DNA of 58,934 nt from JAEUMD01 sp044222395 (GTDB lineage Bacteria; Pseudomonadota; Alphaproteobacteria; Rhizobiales; Hyphomicrobiaceae): assembly GCA_044222395.1 (NCBI GenBank), contig JBGANK010000018.1:1-58934 (forward strand), in the 5' to 3' direction. The notes below the pieces were generated by a model. That model was not told the DNA's origin and ran no database searches. It worked only from the letters and a program-made list of their open reading frames with translations. Below are positions 16,479-25,677 of this stretch, piece by piece. Made by a program: the position numbers and the translations under genes. Positions within the stretch are counted from its first letter, which is position 1. The number at the start of each line of letters is the position of its first letter.

Positions 16479-18218
16479 TCAAGCCGCCACGCTGCCCGGG
16501 CGCGCAGCGACCTCGATCACGGAATTCGCCCCGCTCTGCGCCATCTCAAGAATGATCGCATAAAGCTCGTCCTGCGCCGCGCGAGGCGTGAGATTGTGGT
16601 CCGCGCCTTCGATGATGTGCAGCGCGACGTTGGCAAATGCACCCAGTCGCTCACCCATCGGCCCGGTCTCCACTTCCAGGCTAACGAGCCCCGGGTCACC
16701 TTCGGAGAAGACGAGTGCAATCTCGACGTTGCGCCGGGCCAATTCCTGGAACCACGTCATCACCTGTGATCCATTGCCAGGCGGCCGCGCGCGCGCGATT
16801 CGCTTGGCAATGCGCCCAACAGCCCGCAGCGCCTTGAGACCGAACACGGACACGCCAGCGATGAGCCGCGCCATCGTCCGAGCATTGTCTTGAACCCGAT
16901 GGTCGAGCACGTACTCCTTCCGCCGGATCACCCGCCATCGATCGACCTCGAGCCCCAGGGCTGGCGTCCAACTGAAGCACTGCAGATTGACGATCACCGC
17001 GCCTGCGATGCGGCGATCCTTGCGCGCCATGTGGAACGCCGTATAGGCACCTGAGCACCCTCCGACGATGAGCGGCGCGCGATGCCCATGAGCTTCGATC
17101 CAGTCGATGGCCGCGGCAAGGCATTCCTCCGCTTCGGCTCGGTAAAGCGGCAGTTCGTCGGAGGCCTGTGGACCGAGGCTGTCTCCCACGCCGGTCACGT
17201 CATAGCGCAGCGAAGGAATTCCCTTTGCAGCCAGTTCGCGGGCCATGCGCAAGTGCATGCGCCCCCAGCCGATGTGATAGTTCATGCCGCCGTTGAGAAA
17301 GATCACCGGGCTGGCGCGTGTATCGATGTCCGTAGGTTCCGAGAAAATGCCCGCAAGCCGACCGCCCTCTCCGAACGTGATCGCGCGCTCGATGCCGACC
17401 GTGCTCTCGAGCGCCGAAGCTGAAACGGTCTTGGCCCCGGCCGCCGGAGCGCAACCAAGACCTTCCAGCCATTCGATCACTGTCTCGATATCGGCAAACG
17501 GCACCTTCGATGCCGTGGGATCGCAGATCATCTCCTCATAACCATCGAAGGGAGTAATCGTCACCGCGTCGCCACCGTCATTATAGACCTTCGCAAGTGT
17601 ATCAACGTTGGTGCCGTTCTGGCGCATGATGAGCACGGGAGCGTCGCCAAGGGACTGCACCCCAGATAGACTGAGCGATCCAAGGTCTGCCTGCGTCTCG
17701 CTTGAAATCTGGAAACCGCACACATCGACGGAGTTGGCATCAGGTCCGGCGGAATCCGCCACAACAATTGCATTGGGCGGTCGCATGATCTTGGCGAGCA
17801 ACCGCATCTCGCGCACAAATTGTCGACCGGACGTCACGGGCGCCAGCAGCGCAATGCCCTTGAGATCGGCAAGCCCGGGTGCCTCGAGCGCTGCAATGAG
17901 CGCGCCGAGCCGCAACCCCAACACCACAATCTCGCGCGCCCCTGCCTCGGCCTTGAGCCACTCCACGGCAGCCTTCACGCTTGCGCGCCATTTTGCCACC
18001 AGCGCAGAATCCTCGTCGCCGCCAGCGGAATTGGCGCATCCGGGGAAGTCGTAGCGGAGCACCGCGCACCCGGTCTCGGCGATTCGTTCGGCAAGCACCC
18101 GCATCGATTTGCGCGCACAAAGATCCTCAAAGCCGTGCGCCTGACACATCACCACCGCGCGGCTCGAACTGGCGGGATGATACCAGGCCTGACAGCCTCC
18201 GAAGGACACTCCGATCAT
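16479..18218 (-). CDS. Tandem alpha/beta-hydrolase (exosortase-associated hydrolase-like)
   Basis: 579 residues from the ATG at 18218, which overlaps the stop of the upstream GH2 gene (ATGA). It has two alpha/beta-hydrolase domains in one chain. Domain 1 (about 1-255) has the elbow GLRLG at 101-105, with arginine where the nucleophile serine should be. Domain 2 (about 275-575) has GGCSGAY at 386-392 with a normal nucleophile S389, and EGADHNLTP near the C-terminus supplies the histidine. A similar pair of hydrolases, one with GLRLG, is known as separate proteins in exosortase A systems. No exosortase is in this window. No signal peptide, so cytoplasmic. It is the last gene of the carrier-protein operon. 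Substrate unknown; an acyl or aminoacyl ester is a reasonable guess. Confidence 0.78.
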   Translation of the reverse strand: MIGVSFGGCQAWYHPASSSRAVVMCQAHGFEDLCARKSMRVLAERIAETGCAVLRYDFPGCANSAGGDEDSALVAKWRASVKAAVEWLKAEAGAREIVVLGLRLGALIAALEAPGLADLKGIALLAPVTSGRQFVREMRLLAKIMRPPNAIVVADSAGPDANSVDVCGFQISSETQADLGSLSLSGVQSLGDAPVLIMRQNGTNVDTLAKVYNDGGDAVTITPFDGYEEMICDPTASKVPFADIETVIEWLEGLGCAPAAGAKTVSASALESTVGIERAITFGEGGRLAGIFSEPTDIDTRASPVIFLNGGMNYHIGWGRMHLRMARELAAKGIPSLRYDVTGVGDSLGPQASDELPLYRAEAEECLAAAIDWIEAHGHRAPLIVGGCSGAYTAFHMARKDRRIAGAVIVNLQCFSWTPALGLEVDRWRVIRRKEYVLDHRVQDNARTMARLIAGVSVFGLKALRAVGRIAKRIARARPPGNGSQVMTWFQELARRNVEIALVFSEGDPGLVSLEVETGPMGERLGAFANVALHIIEGADHNLTPRAAQDELYAIILEMAQSGANSVIEVAARPGSVAA

Positions 18219-20686
18219 GCCGTGGCCTCGTATGCAATGCTGGTCGGCATGTTGAGTGCGCGAATGCAACCCTTCGGCCGGCCCACCGTCGTGCTGCGGG
18301 CAACCAGTCGAACGCGGCGTTCCACCTTCGGCGCCACATGAAACCAATCGTCCTCCGGTAGAAAACCAGGGTCGACAACGTGAACGAACCGCGCAATTCG
18401 CTCCGCCTTGAATACGAGCACCCAGCCGGAATCGTCCCTTTCGACTGATACCGACAGTCGCCCCTCGGGAATTCCGCGGGCATGTCCGCATGGAAAATGA
18501 AACGCCTCGCTCAGGATCTCGCCCGTACCTGCATCCAGCAGCGTCGCCACTGTTGCGTCGTGCTGCGGTGGGTTGAAACGATAGGCGCAGGAGATATCGA
18601 AGAAGCTGCCGATCACCTCGTAGGCGCTCACCGACCGCCACTCCCGCTCCTGCAAGACCATCTTCCTCGTCGCGTTGAGAACCGCCGTGCGTCCATCTCG
18701 CCATGCCGTCAGAACCAGCTCGACCTCACGAGCTTTGGCCGTTTCATTGGCGACGTGCACTGCAAGCCCATTCACGCCCTCGTCCGTCATCGATACGCGA
18801 ACGGGCCGGAACAGACGCTTCAGCGCATACCACGACGACTTGGGCGCACCGCACGCGCTTACCAAACCCCATCCTGCCCCCGCTGCCAGGTCCTGAAGCA
18901 TCAGCACAAGTCCGCCACGCGCCGTCGATCCATTGCGCATCCACTCCGCCAAGACATGTTCCATCACCATCGCCTGCGTTGCGCGCGACAGCTCCAGATA
19001 CCGCTCACGATCCTCACAACGCAGCTGCGCCGCATGCACGTCGAACAGCGCCTCCAGATAGTGGTCACGCACATCCTCGAAATCCCACGAGGAACCAGCA
19101 TCACGCGGCACACGCGCCTTCCACCGCGCATCCGTTATGTCATTCAATGGTGGCTCATGCGACGGCGCGGTGATCTCAGGCGGCACATTTGCGAACGCAA
19201 GGCATTCCGACGCGAACCGCACACCTGCGTGCCGCGCATCGCTCAGCGGCCGCTTGTAGCCACCGACGCCGAAATAGTGGCCGACACCCTCATCGACGAC
19301 GAACGGCAACACGCCACCAGACGGTGAGCCTTGAACATAAGGAACGTCTGCACGCAACTTCCGCGCAACCTCGGGTAGCCACTCCTCGAACACCGGGCTC
19401 TTGAACTTGCGCTCTGGAAAGCCCAGCATAGCTCCTTGCTGGTAGACCTCGCTGCCGCCGCACAGAACCGCCAGGGATGGCGCAGCCGCCGTACGACGTA
19501 CAAACTGCCGCGCCTCCTCGACGACGCTGGTACAAAACTCTGCATCGGCTGCCGGATAATCGAAGTTGGCGAACATGAAGTCCTGCCACACCAGCAGGCC
19601 CAGTTCGTCGCACAGGTCATAGAACGCATCCGCCTCGTAGACAGTCGTGCCCGGAACGCGGATCATGTTCATGCCGGCATCGCGCGCCAGATTGAGCCAC
19701 GGCTGGAACGCACCACGATCAGTCGGCATCTCCACCAGATCGGCACACGACCACACCGCGCCGCGACAGAATATCGGCTGGCCGTTGATTCTGAGCGCGA
19801 AGCCCTTGCCATCACTGCCGCGATCGACTTCGATCGATCGGAATCCGGTCCGCCCAAGCAGAACCTCACGCGTGCCGATCGTTGCCGTGATCGCATGCAG
19901 CGTTGGCTCTCCATGCGTGTGGGGCCACCAGAGCTCGACGTCGTCGATCTTGAGCCGCCCGCGACAAATCCCTGGCTCCGACCTCGACAGGACAACGGAC
20001 TGACCCGCGCACGTCACGACGATCTCGCCCTCAGGTTGCCCATCGAATGCAAGCGTGACATCAAGCACCCCGATCGTTCCCTCAAGATGCGCCTTGATGT
20101 CGGCCTCGACGCGATCGCCCTTCGCGATCCGTTCGACAGCTCGCCAAGGTCCGATCGTCGGAATTGGTGGACACCAGCCTGGCATGTGGCCCAATACCGT
20201 TGTCCGGAAATGTCTCAAGCCGGACGGCGTGATCATACGAGGACGCCAGCGACCGGCGCTCAGGTTTCCTTCAAGCGCACGCTGCAGTGACCGGAAGCAG
20301 ATGACGAGCTCGTTCTCGCCCACGAGATTCACATCAACGTCGTGGGCGAGAAACATGTTACTCGACGACAGGATCTCCTCGCCGTTGAGCCAGACGGTCG
20401 CCAGCGTTGCGAGACCACCGAACCGCAGCGTCTCTGCACCCCAACCCGAGAACCGTGTCCGAAACCAGTGATCCTCATGCGCCAGCGGCTGCGGATCGAC
20501 CGGAGACCAGCGGCCTGCCTTGTGGAGTGCAGCCGCTACCGTTCCAGGGACGCTTGCCGCAATCCAATCGCGATGTGCGCCAAGCTCTTCAGGACTTCGA
20601 ATTGCGCCCGCTGGCGTCGACAGCACCTCCCATCCCTCCAAAAGGAGGTTTCCCGCACGCCCCGTGATGTCGATCACCCTCGCCAT
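18215..20686 (-). CDS. Glycoside hydrolase family 2, beta-mannosidase-like protein
   Basis: 823 residues from the ATG at 20686; a GTG at 20701 directly after the DUF1839 stop is possible. The N-terminal sugar-binding domain has FGGLATLATVWLNG. The immunoglobulin-like domain has WWPHTHGEPTLH. The TIM barrel (about 300-610) has GMNMIRVPGTTVYE and LLVWQDFMFANFDYPA, as in beta-mannosidases. The acid/base region, usually CGNNE, reads LCGGSEVYQQ, so a glutamate is present with altered surroundings. The nucleophile region reads RFASECLAF in place of SEFG. There is no signal peptide, so it acts in the cytoplasm, which is unusual for a polysaccharide-degrading GH2. The next gene overlaps by ATGA. Placed in an operon with an amino acid:carrier-protein ligase, it may handle or transfer to a glycoside rather than degrade food sugars. 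Confidence 0.82.
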   Translation of the reverse strand: MARVIDITGRAGNLLLEGWEVLSTPAGAIRSPEELGAHRDWIAASVPGTVAAALHKAGRWSPVDPQPLAHEDHWFRTRFSGWGAETLRFGGLATLATVWLNGEEILSSSNMFLAHDVDVNLVGENELVICFRSLQRALEGNLSAGRWRPRMITPSGLRHFRTTVLGHMPGWCPPIPTIGPWRAVERIAKGDRVEADIKAHLEGTIGVLDVTLAFDGQPEGEIVVTCAGQSVVLSRSEPGICRGRLKIDDVELWWPHTHGEPTLHAITATIGTREVLLGRTGFRSIEVDRGSDGKGFALRINGQPIFCRGAVWSCADLVEMPTDRGAFQPWLNLARDAGMNMIRVPGTTVYEADAFYDLCDELGLLVWQDFMFANFDYPAADAEFCTSVVEEARQFVRRTAAAPSLAVLCGGSEVYQQGAMLGFPERKFKSPVFEEWLPEVARKLRADVPYVQGSPSGGVLPFVVDEGVGHYFGVGGYKRPLSDARHAGVRFASECLAFANVPPEITAPSHEPPLNDITDARWKARVPRDAGSSWDFEDVRDHYLEALFDVHAAQLRCEDRERYLELSRATQAMVMEHVLAEWMRNGSTARGGLVLMLQDLAAGAGWGLVSACGAPKSSWYALKRLFRPVRVSMTDEGVNGLAVHVANETAKAREVELVLTAWRDGRTAVLNATRKMVLQEREWRSVSAYEVIGSFFDISCAYRFNPPQHDATVATLLDAGTGEILSEAFHFPCGHARGIPEGRLSVSVERDDSGWVLVFKAERIARFVHVVDPGFLPEDDWFHVAPKVERRVRLVARSTTVGRPKGCIRALNMPTSIAYEATA

Positions 20687-20701
20687 CGCCGGACCTGCCA
20701 C

Positions 20702-21706
20702 CTATGACGCGACACTTCGCGGCCGCTCTTCGCCGAGGCTCAAGGCAATGTCGGACATCGCCTGATCGTAGGCTACAGCCATCCTTTCGAGCGGCCCCTC
20801 GAAGCTGGCGAAATTTCGCCTTGCCACTGCACGCGCAAGCTGGAACTGCATGGCCTTCGCCGTCGAGCTGATCTCGCGCGTCATCGCAATTGCCCGATCG
20901 AGACCGCAGATGCCCGATCCCCGCAACCACGCCAGATGACTGGCAAGCAGCTCATGATTGGCGCCAAGCTGACGCAGAACGTTGAATGAATACTTGTGAA
21001 AGAAAGCCGGTGGAGCCGATGCCAGCCGATCGGAATGTGCCTCGAAGTGCGCCATGTAGGCACGTACCGGATTGTTGGCCGGTCGCCGCGCCATGTGACC
21101 ACGCAGCAGCGCAATCGCCGTCGTCAACAGCGAACCGGCGGCGCGTTGCGTGCCGAACTTCACGAACTCGACATAGGGAAAGAGCGCGTCTGCAGCATCG
21201 CGCTGGTGATCGAGCAGTCGGAAGAGACCATCGAAGTCCTCTCCATCCAGCGCATAGAAGCCCGCGTTGTGGAAATACTCCAGCCGGCGCTCCGCACGCT
21301 CGATCTTGTTCACCCCGATGGTCGTCTTCGCATGCTCTATCCCGTAGGAAACGCCCTTGGTATCGGGAAGATAGAACCCGTCGACCTCGATCATGGGCAT
21401 GCGGCGGCGTGCGGTCTGCACCTCGAGATGCCCGATCACATCGTCGAAAATCGCAAGCTCGAGGATCTCCACACCATAAAGAAGCTCGAGATCCGCGGTC
21501 GGGAACTTGAAGAACGTGAACTGGTCGCCTTCGAAGTCTTGCCGCACCGTGAATCCGAGCCCCGCCACCGGATCATGACCCAGCGCCGCAATCACCTCGA
21601 TCCAAAGATCGACGTAGCAGTTCGTCTCCGGCCAATCGCGCGAAAGCTCATGCAGCGCATTCCGCTCGTATCCAACCGGGGACAAACCTTCGATGACCGC
21701 ACTCAT
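20702..21706 (-). CDS. DUF1839 family protein
   Basis: 334 residues from the ATG at 21706, which shares a base with the stop of the ligase gene (TGATG). I recognise it as DUF1839, a family often found next to amino acid:[carrier protein] ligases. Visible features are FEGDQFTFFKFPTADLELLYG (about 47-67), LEVQTARRRMPMIEVDGFYLPD, and conserved HNAGFYALDGEDFDGLF. The second half is mostly helical. No catalytic motif is evident to me. It may move the aminoacyl group off the carrier; this is inference from position. Confidence 0.8.
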   Translation of the reverse strand: MSAVIEGLSPVGYERNALHELSRDWPETNCYVDLWIEVIAALGHDPVAGLGFTVRQDFEGDQFTFFKFPTADLELLYGVEILELAIFDDVIGHLEVQTARRRMPMIEVDGFYLPDTKGVSYGIEHAKTTIGVNKIERAERRLEYFHNAGFYALDGEDFDGLFRLLDHQRDAADALFPYVEFVKFGTQRAAGSLLTTAIALLRGHMARRPANNPVRAYMAHFEAHSDRLASAPPAFFHKYSFNVLRQLGANHELLASHLAWLRGSGICGLDRAIAMTREISSTAKAMQFQLARAVARRNFASFEGPLERMAVAYDQAMSDIALSLGEERPRSVAS

Positions 21707-22617
21707 CAGTCCAGGCCCATGGCTTGGCGAACGCCTGCCGGCCAGCTCTTCGGCCTCATTCCGTGATGGCGCAGCAGCGCCACCGTGATGCGTTCCAGCC
21801 CGAATCCGACGCAGCCGGTATGCGCCGTGCTGCCGTCGTGCTGCTCGATGCCCCACAACTTGCCGAAGTGGTCCTGATGATAGTTGAAGCTGAGGCACGC
21901 TGTCGGCTTCGCCGCGCTCGTGACTGGAATGAGCAGCTCGAACTTCAGTCCCAGCTCGCGTTGGCTGCTGGCGACGATCTTGCCGCCGCGACCGAAGAAC
22001 GGATCGTTGGCGAGATCGAGCTCGTGCGGCAACTCCAGCATCGATGCGAACGCCTTGCCCCGCTCGATCCACATCTCGCGAAAGCTCATCACCTGCTGCG
22101 GCGAGCCGACCCGCACGTACTCGCGCATTCGAAACATCTGCATGCGCGTGGGATCGTTCGACGGCTCGTGGCGGAAGCAATAGGATGATAGATCGAAGAT
22201 ACCGCCATTCTCTGCAAGACGGCCCCTTTTGGCGACGATCGGATAGAGCGGATAGCAGGCCGCTGGCGTGATGACGATGTCGGACGCCGTCTGCTCCCGC
22301 GTCCAGTCCCGGCCATTCTCCAAGTCACCGAGTAATCGGCCGTGAGCCGCTTCGTCGCCGCAGAAGCAGTGCACCGTGCCCGCCAGGTGCGGAAAGCTCT
22401 TCATGTAGCCGCTCGCCGCAAAGTGCGCGCGGTTCATCCCCGGCGGAAAGCGGATCACCTCCGCGCCATCGTCACCGCCGAATCGAACGACAAGCGACTC
22501 GATGCCCGAAACGATCTCCTCGAACAGGCCCGAGCGGCCATAAAGCCCGTCGATGCCGGTATCGATGATGAACCCTTCCCCAAGCAACTGGTCGAGAAGA
22601 GTTGGCTTGGCGTCCAT
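21706..22617 (-). CDS. Amino acid:[carrier protein] ligase (truncated seryl-tRNA synthetase homologue)
   Basis: 303 residues, a class II aminoacyl-tRNA synthetase catalytic core with no tRNA-binding arm. Motif 2 is RHEPSND at 149-155, and motif 3 is GFGLERI at 271-277. Candidate zinc ligands match the archaeal-type SerRS set: C121 (AACYPLY), E166 (MREYV) and C269 (TGCVGFG). Characterised homologues in Bradyrhizobium and Agrobacterium activate glycine or alanine with ATP and load it on the phosphopantetheine arm of a dedicated carrier protein. The carrier gene is two genes upstream here. It starts 3 bases after the dehydrogenase gene stop. The amino acid chosen cannot be read from the sequence by eye. 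Confidence 0.9.
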   Translation of the reverse strand: MDAKPTLLDQLLGEGFIIDTGIDGLYGRSGLFEEIVSGIESLVVRFGGDDGAEVIRFPPGMNRAHFAASGYMKSFPHLAGTVHCFCGDEAAHGRLLGDLENGRDWTREQTASDIVITPAACYPLYPIVAKRGRLAENGGIFDLSSYCFRHEPSNDPTRMQMFRMREYVRVGSPQQVMSFREMWIERGKAFASMLELPHELDLANDPFFGRGGKIVASSQRELGLKFELLIPVTSAAKPTACLSFNYHQDHFGKLWGIEQHDGSTAHTGCVGFGLERITVALLRHHGMRPKSWPAGVRQAMGLD

Positions 22618-22620
22618 GGG

Positions 22621-23796
22621 CTACTCCGCCAGCGTTGCGTCGAACTTCGCCACCAGCACCGCCGTCGCGAGGTTGGAAACGACGCGATCGTTCGCAATCA
22701 TTAGCGGCGCGGAAAGAACGTCTCTGAGATGGCGGCCGATGCTGTAGGACCCATCGTTGCGGTAGCCCTGGATGCCGCAGATCCGGAGCGCCTCCATCAC
22801 GACCTCTGTCGCCAAACGGGAGCCACTGACCTTGAGATTGTTCATGGCAACCGCGAAGCCGATCGATCCCAAGGCGTCCGGGTCGTCCTTCACCCTCTCG
22901 AAATGGCTGATTGCATCGGTAATCGTGGCGCGAAGCTGATGCAGCTTGATGTTGGCCTCCGCCAGCGGCGTCGCCGTCGCGGGTTTCACGTCAGGTTTGC
23001 GGCGGGCCTCCGTGCGCACCATGGCTTGCGCGCGGCCCAAGGCGTCCCGGGCAATTCCAAGCCACACCGACGACCAAAGGATATGCGACGTCGACAGCAT
23101 CGATTGCGCGGCAAGCTCGGCAAACGGCAACGGAAAGATCTGCTCGACCGGCGCCATTCCCCTCAGGATGAAGCCCTCGCTGCACGTACCGCGCATGCCC
23201 AGCGTATCCCAACCGTGCGTCAATTCCAGATCGAGCTGGTCCTTCTCGAGCGCCACCATGACCTGATCGGACGAAGCCGATGCCGGACCGCGTCGCGCTG
23301 TAGCGAAGATGGCATCGGCATTGCGCGCGTAGGAGATGACGCTCGCCTCCTTGCGCAGCGAGAACCTTGGTCCATCGGTCTCCACCGCGCACACGCTGTT
23401 GCGCAGATCTCCGCCAATTCCCGCCTCGGTCGTCGCCGATGCGATCAACAGCTGGTCGTGGGCGACACGGCGCATGAAGCCGCGGTGCCACTCGCTCGAC
23501 ATGCCGCCATGCACGAGATTGTGCAGCTTGATGTTGTGCATCGCGTAGATCATGCCGGACGAGGCGCACGACTCTGCAAGCATCCTGCAGATATCGGCCA
23601 CCTCGCCGATGCCGGCACCTTCGCCGCCGAGCGCCTCGGGCACCAAGATCCCCATTAGCCGCTCTTGTTTGAGCGCAGCGAGCATCTCCGTGGGAAAGCG
23701 CGCTTCCGCATCGACCTTGAGCGCATTGGGAGCAGCCGCGGCCTGACAGACCTTTGTCATGCGCTGTCGCAATGGAAGTTCACGGGCCTTCAGCAT
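22621..23796 (-). CDS. Acyl-CoA dehydrogenase-like flavoprotein, probably acting on a carrier-bound substrate
   Basis: 391 residues with the three-part acyl-CoA dehydrogenase fold. SATTEAGIGGD (about residues 119-129) is the flavin-contact motif, the GTCSEGF segment follows, and the C-terminal helical domain has GIQGYRNDGSYSIGRHLRD. Where medium-chain enzymes have the catalytic glutamate in YEGT, this protein reads IANDR, so the usual base is absent; some family members place it elsewhere. The start overlaps the carrier-protein stop by 7 bases and the next gene begins 3 bases after its stop. Inference: it oxidises the aminoacyl thioester on the carrier protein, as flavoproteins do with prolyl-carrier proteins in antibiotic pathways. 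Confidence 0.83.
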   Translation of the reverse strand: MLKARELPLRQRMTKVCQAAAAPNALKVDAEARFPTEMLAALKQERLMGILVPEALGGEGAGIGEVADICRMLAESCASSGMIYAMHNIKLHNLVHGGMSSEWHRGFMRRVAHDQLLIASATTEAGIGGDLRNSVCAVETDGPRFSLRKEASVISYARNADAIFATARRGPASASSDQVMVALEKDQLDLELTHGWDTLGMRGTCSEGFILRGMAPVEQIFPLPFAELAAQSMLSTSHILWSSVWLGIARDALGRAQAMVRTEARRKPDVKPATATPLAEANIKLHQLRATITDAISHFERVKDDPDALGSIGFAVAMNNLKVSGSRLATEVVMEALRICGIQGYRNDGSYSIGRHLRDVLSAPLMIANDRVVSNLATAVLVAKFDATLAE

Positions 23797-24053
23797 GCCT
23801 GTCCCGCCTTCTCCGCCTTCAGCTCATCAACACTCGCAACGATCCTCGCAATGCTGCTGAAGGTTCGGCGATTGAGCATGTTCTCGGGGAACTCGACTCC
23901 GAATTGATCCTCCAGCGCCAGCATGAGTTGCACAGTGGCAAAGGAGGTCAGACCCGCGTCGTAGAGGTCGCTGTCGTCCGACAAGTTTGCGACCGCGATG
24001 CTCTGTTCACCCTTAAGCATTTCAACGATCTTCGTGCGCACGTCACTCTGCAT
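23790..24053 (-). CDS. Acyl (aminoacyl) carrier protein
   Basis: 87 residues from the ATG at 24053. A four-helix carrier protein with DLYDAGLTS at 29-37; S37 is the expected phosphopantetheine attachment site, with T in place of the common D in the DSL-type motif. VQLMLALEDQFGVEFPENML follows as in acyl carrier proteins. It is the first gene of the six-gene leftward operon and overlaps the dehydrogenase start. A longer frame to 24179 adds sequence unlike any carrier protein, so I use the inner start. It is the probable acceptor for the amino acid loaded by the ligase at 21706-22617. Confidence 0.88.
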   Translation of the reverse strand: MQSDVRTKIVEMLKGEQSIAVANLSDDSDLYDAGLTSFATVQLMLALEDQFGVEFPENMLNRRTFSSIARIVASVDELKAEKAGQAC

Positions 24054-24582
24054 CCGACTACTCACTTGAATGTCTTGGCCCCAGCAAGAAAAGTGCCTGC
24101 ACGCCGTTGCAGCGTCAGGAATCTTGTCGTCGACTGGTAAACTTGTGATTTGGCTGCCCACTGCCCTCTGCGCGTCCATTGACGCAAAGTTAACCTAGTG
24201 TTCTGCATCAATCGCTTGAGTCCCGGCGGAAGTCGTCAAGCGATTGCGACTCCAGAACACAAACAAAAGATTGGCTAGGGTTCCGGCGGAGACGCTCGGA
24301 AACCAAGCGTCGGAGTCGGAACACTAGCATTTGCCGCCGCAGCAGCAATACACGCGCAAATAGAACTTCGCGCAGCTCTGCCGCTCTTTGTCCACGCCCG
24401 ATCAATTCGAGACTTAACGCAGATCAATTGGCAGTTCATTTTCGAGCCCCATCCTTTCTTTCCGACTTTGCAGCTCGATTTCCAATCGCAAAAGACCATT
24501 GACGATTGCGCTCGCGGAAAAACTGAAGTGCCACAGTGGAACAATCCACGCGCATGAACTCTACATTTGAACCACGCAGAGC
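24054..24582. other. Intergenic region upstream of the carrier-protein operon
   Basis: 529 bases, more AT-rich than the flanking genes (especially 24180-24560). It should contain the promoter of the leftward carrier-protein operon. I find no gene, no tRNA and no clear terminator; short direct repeats of a CGGCGGAA-like and CTGCGATT-like kind occur but no strong palindrome. Confidence 0.45.
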
Positions 24583-25302
24583 TCAGTCACCGCTGCTTTC
24601 ATCTGCAGCTTCCATCAATTGGCTAAGGCGTCGCCGGGCCAAGCCGGCAGCATCGAAATTTGCTTCGTCCAGCCAATCCTCGAAAGCTTTCCTTATCGCC
24701 GGCCATTCTTTATCGATGATCGCGTACCAGGCTGTGTCTCGATTTCGCCCTTTCACCACCATCGCTTGTCGGAAAATCCCCTCGAATGTGAATCCGAAGC
24801 GCAATGCGGCGTCCCGCGATGGCGCATTCAGGATGTCGCATTTCCATTCGCAGCGCCGATATCCGAGCGTATCGAAAGCATGGGACAGCAGCAGGAAGAT
24901 GGCCTCGGTCGCCATCCTCGTCCGCTTGAGCCTTGGGGAGAAATGGATGTGTGCGACCTCGATGACACCGTTGCCCGGATCGACCCGGATGTAGGCCGCC
25001 ACCCCCAGCGCCACGCCAGTAGCCCTCGACGTGATTGCGAAGAACACATCCTGCGCTGAAACTGCGGTAATGAAACCCTCGGCAGCCGCGATGCTCACCG
25101 GCCTGTCATAGTTGAGGTAGGTCCATGCATCCGCATCGGCGACCTGATGCCAAGCCCGGAACAGGTCACCGGCATGGTTTACACCGAGCGGCTCAAGGCG
25201 GACCGTGCGTCCCTCGAGCGTCACGCGGCCCGGTTTGGGACGCGCGCTCCAGTTTTCGAGGGCAGCGCCCACCGGTAGATCGGCCGACACATCCAACTCC
25301 AA
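24583..25302 (-). CDS. GNAT N-acetyltransferase (RimJ/RimL type)
   Basis: About 239 residues with a non-ATG start (TTG at 25302, or a GTG 12 bases in); no in-frame ATG lies near the N-terminus, so the exact start is uncertain. The RimJ/L-like fold shows VRLEPLGVNHAGDLFRAWH, the strand GVAAYIRVDPGNGVIEVAHIHFS, then the acetyl-CoA loop region LKRTRMATEAIFLLLSHAF, and WKCDILNAPSRDAALRFGFTFEG. Such enzymes acetylate ribosomal protein N-termini or small amines. It is transcribed leftward, 530 bases upstream of the carrier-protein operon, so it may or may not belong to that system. Confidence 0.82.
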   Translation of the reverse strand: MELDVSADLPVGAALENWSARPKPGRVTLEGRTVRLEPLGVNHAGDLFRAWHQVADADAWTYLNYDRPVSIAAAEGFITAVSAQDVFFAITSRATGVALGVAAYIRVDPGNGVIEVAHIHFSPRLKRTRMATEAIFLLLSHAFDTLGYRRCEWKCDILNAPSRDAALRFGFTFEGIFRQAMVVKGRNRDTAWYAIIDKEWPAIRKAFEDWLDEANFDAAGLARRRLSQLMEAADESSGD

Positions 25303-25677
25303 CTCAGATCACTTGCAAGGCGGCCGACAGATCGTACTCTACAAATCCCGCCCGGTGAATCCCGCCGGCTGCACGCCTGGAGATCCGGTTGACGATGCAA
25401 TGAATCGCAGCGTGCTGCGACCCGCAATGCGCTCTCGCATTAGCGAAATCGCGCTCTTGCCCGATGACCATGCACAACGCCTGCTCAATCACAGCCTGCC
25501 ACATACTGCAAGCAGACCTCCACAGCGACGTTGTGCGACATTGATGATTTTCCCAAGGTCATGTTTCAACTTAACAACGACTTGCCAACTTTTTCGGCGC
25601 AAGGCGAATGTGACGACTGTACCGCGAAGCACGACCGCGCCTCAGCTCAGGATTGATCGCAACGGAAAGCCAAAGCA
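25303..25677. promoter_or_regulatory. Divergent gap between acetyltransferase and decarboxylase
   Basis: 375 bases between divergent genes. It must hold both promoters. The right half (25540-25600) is AT-richer and is a plausible promoter zone for the decarboxylase. No gene or strong palindrome recognised. Confidence 0.4.
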
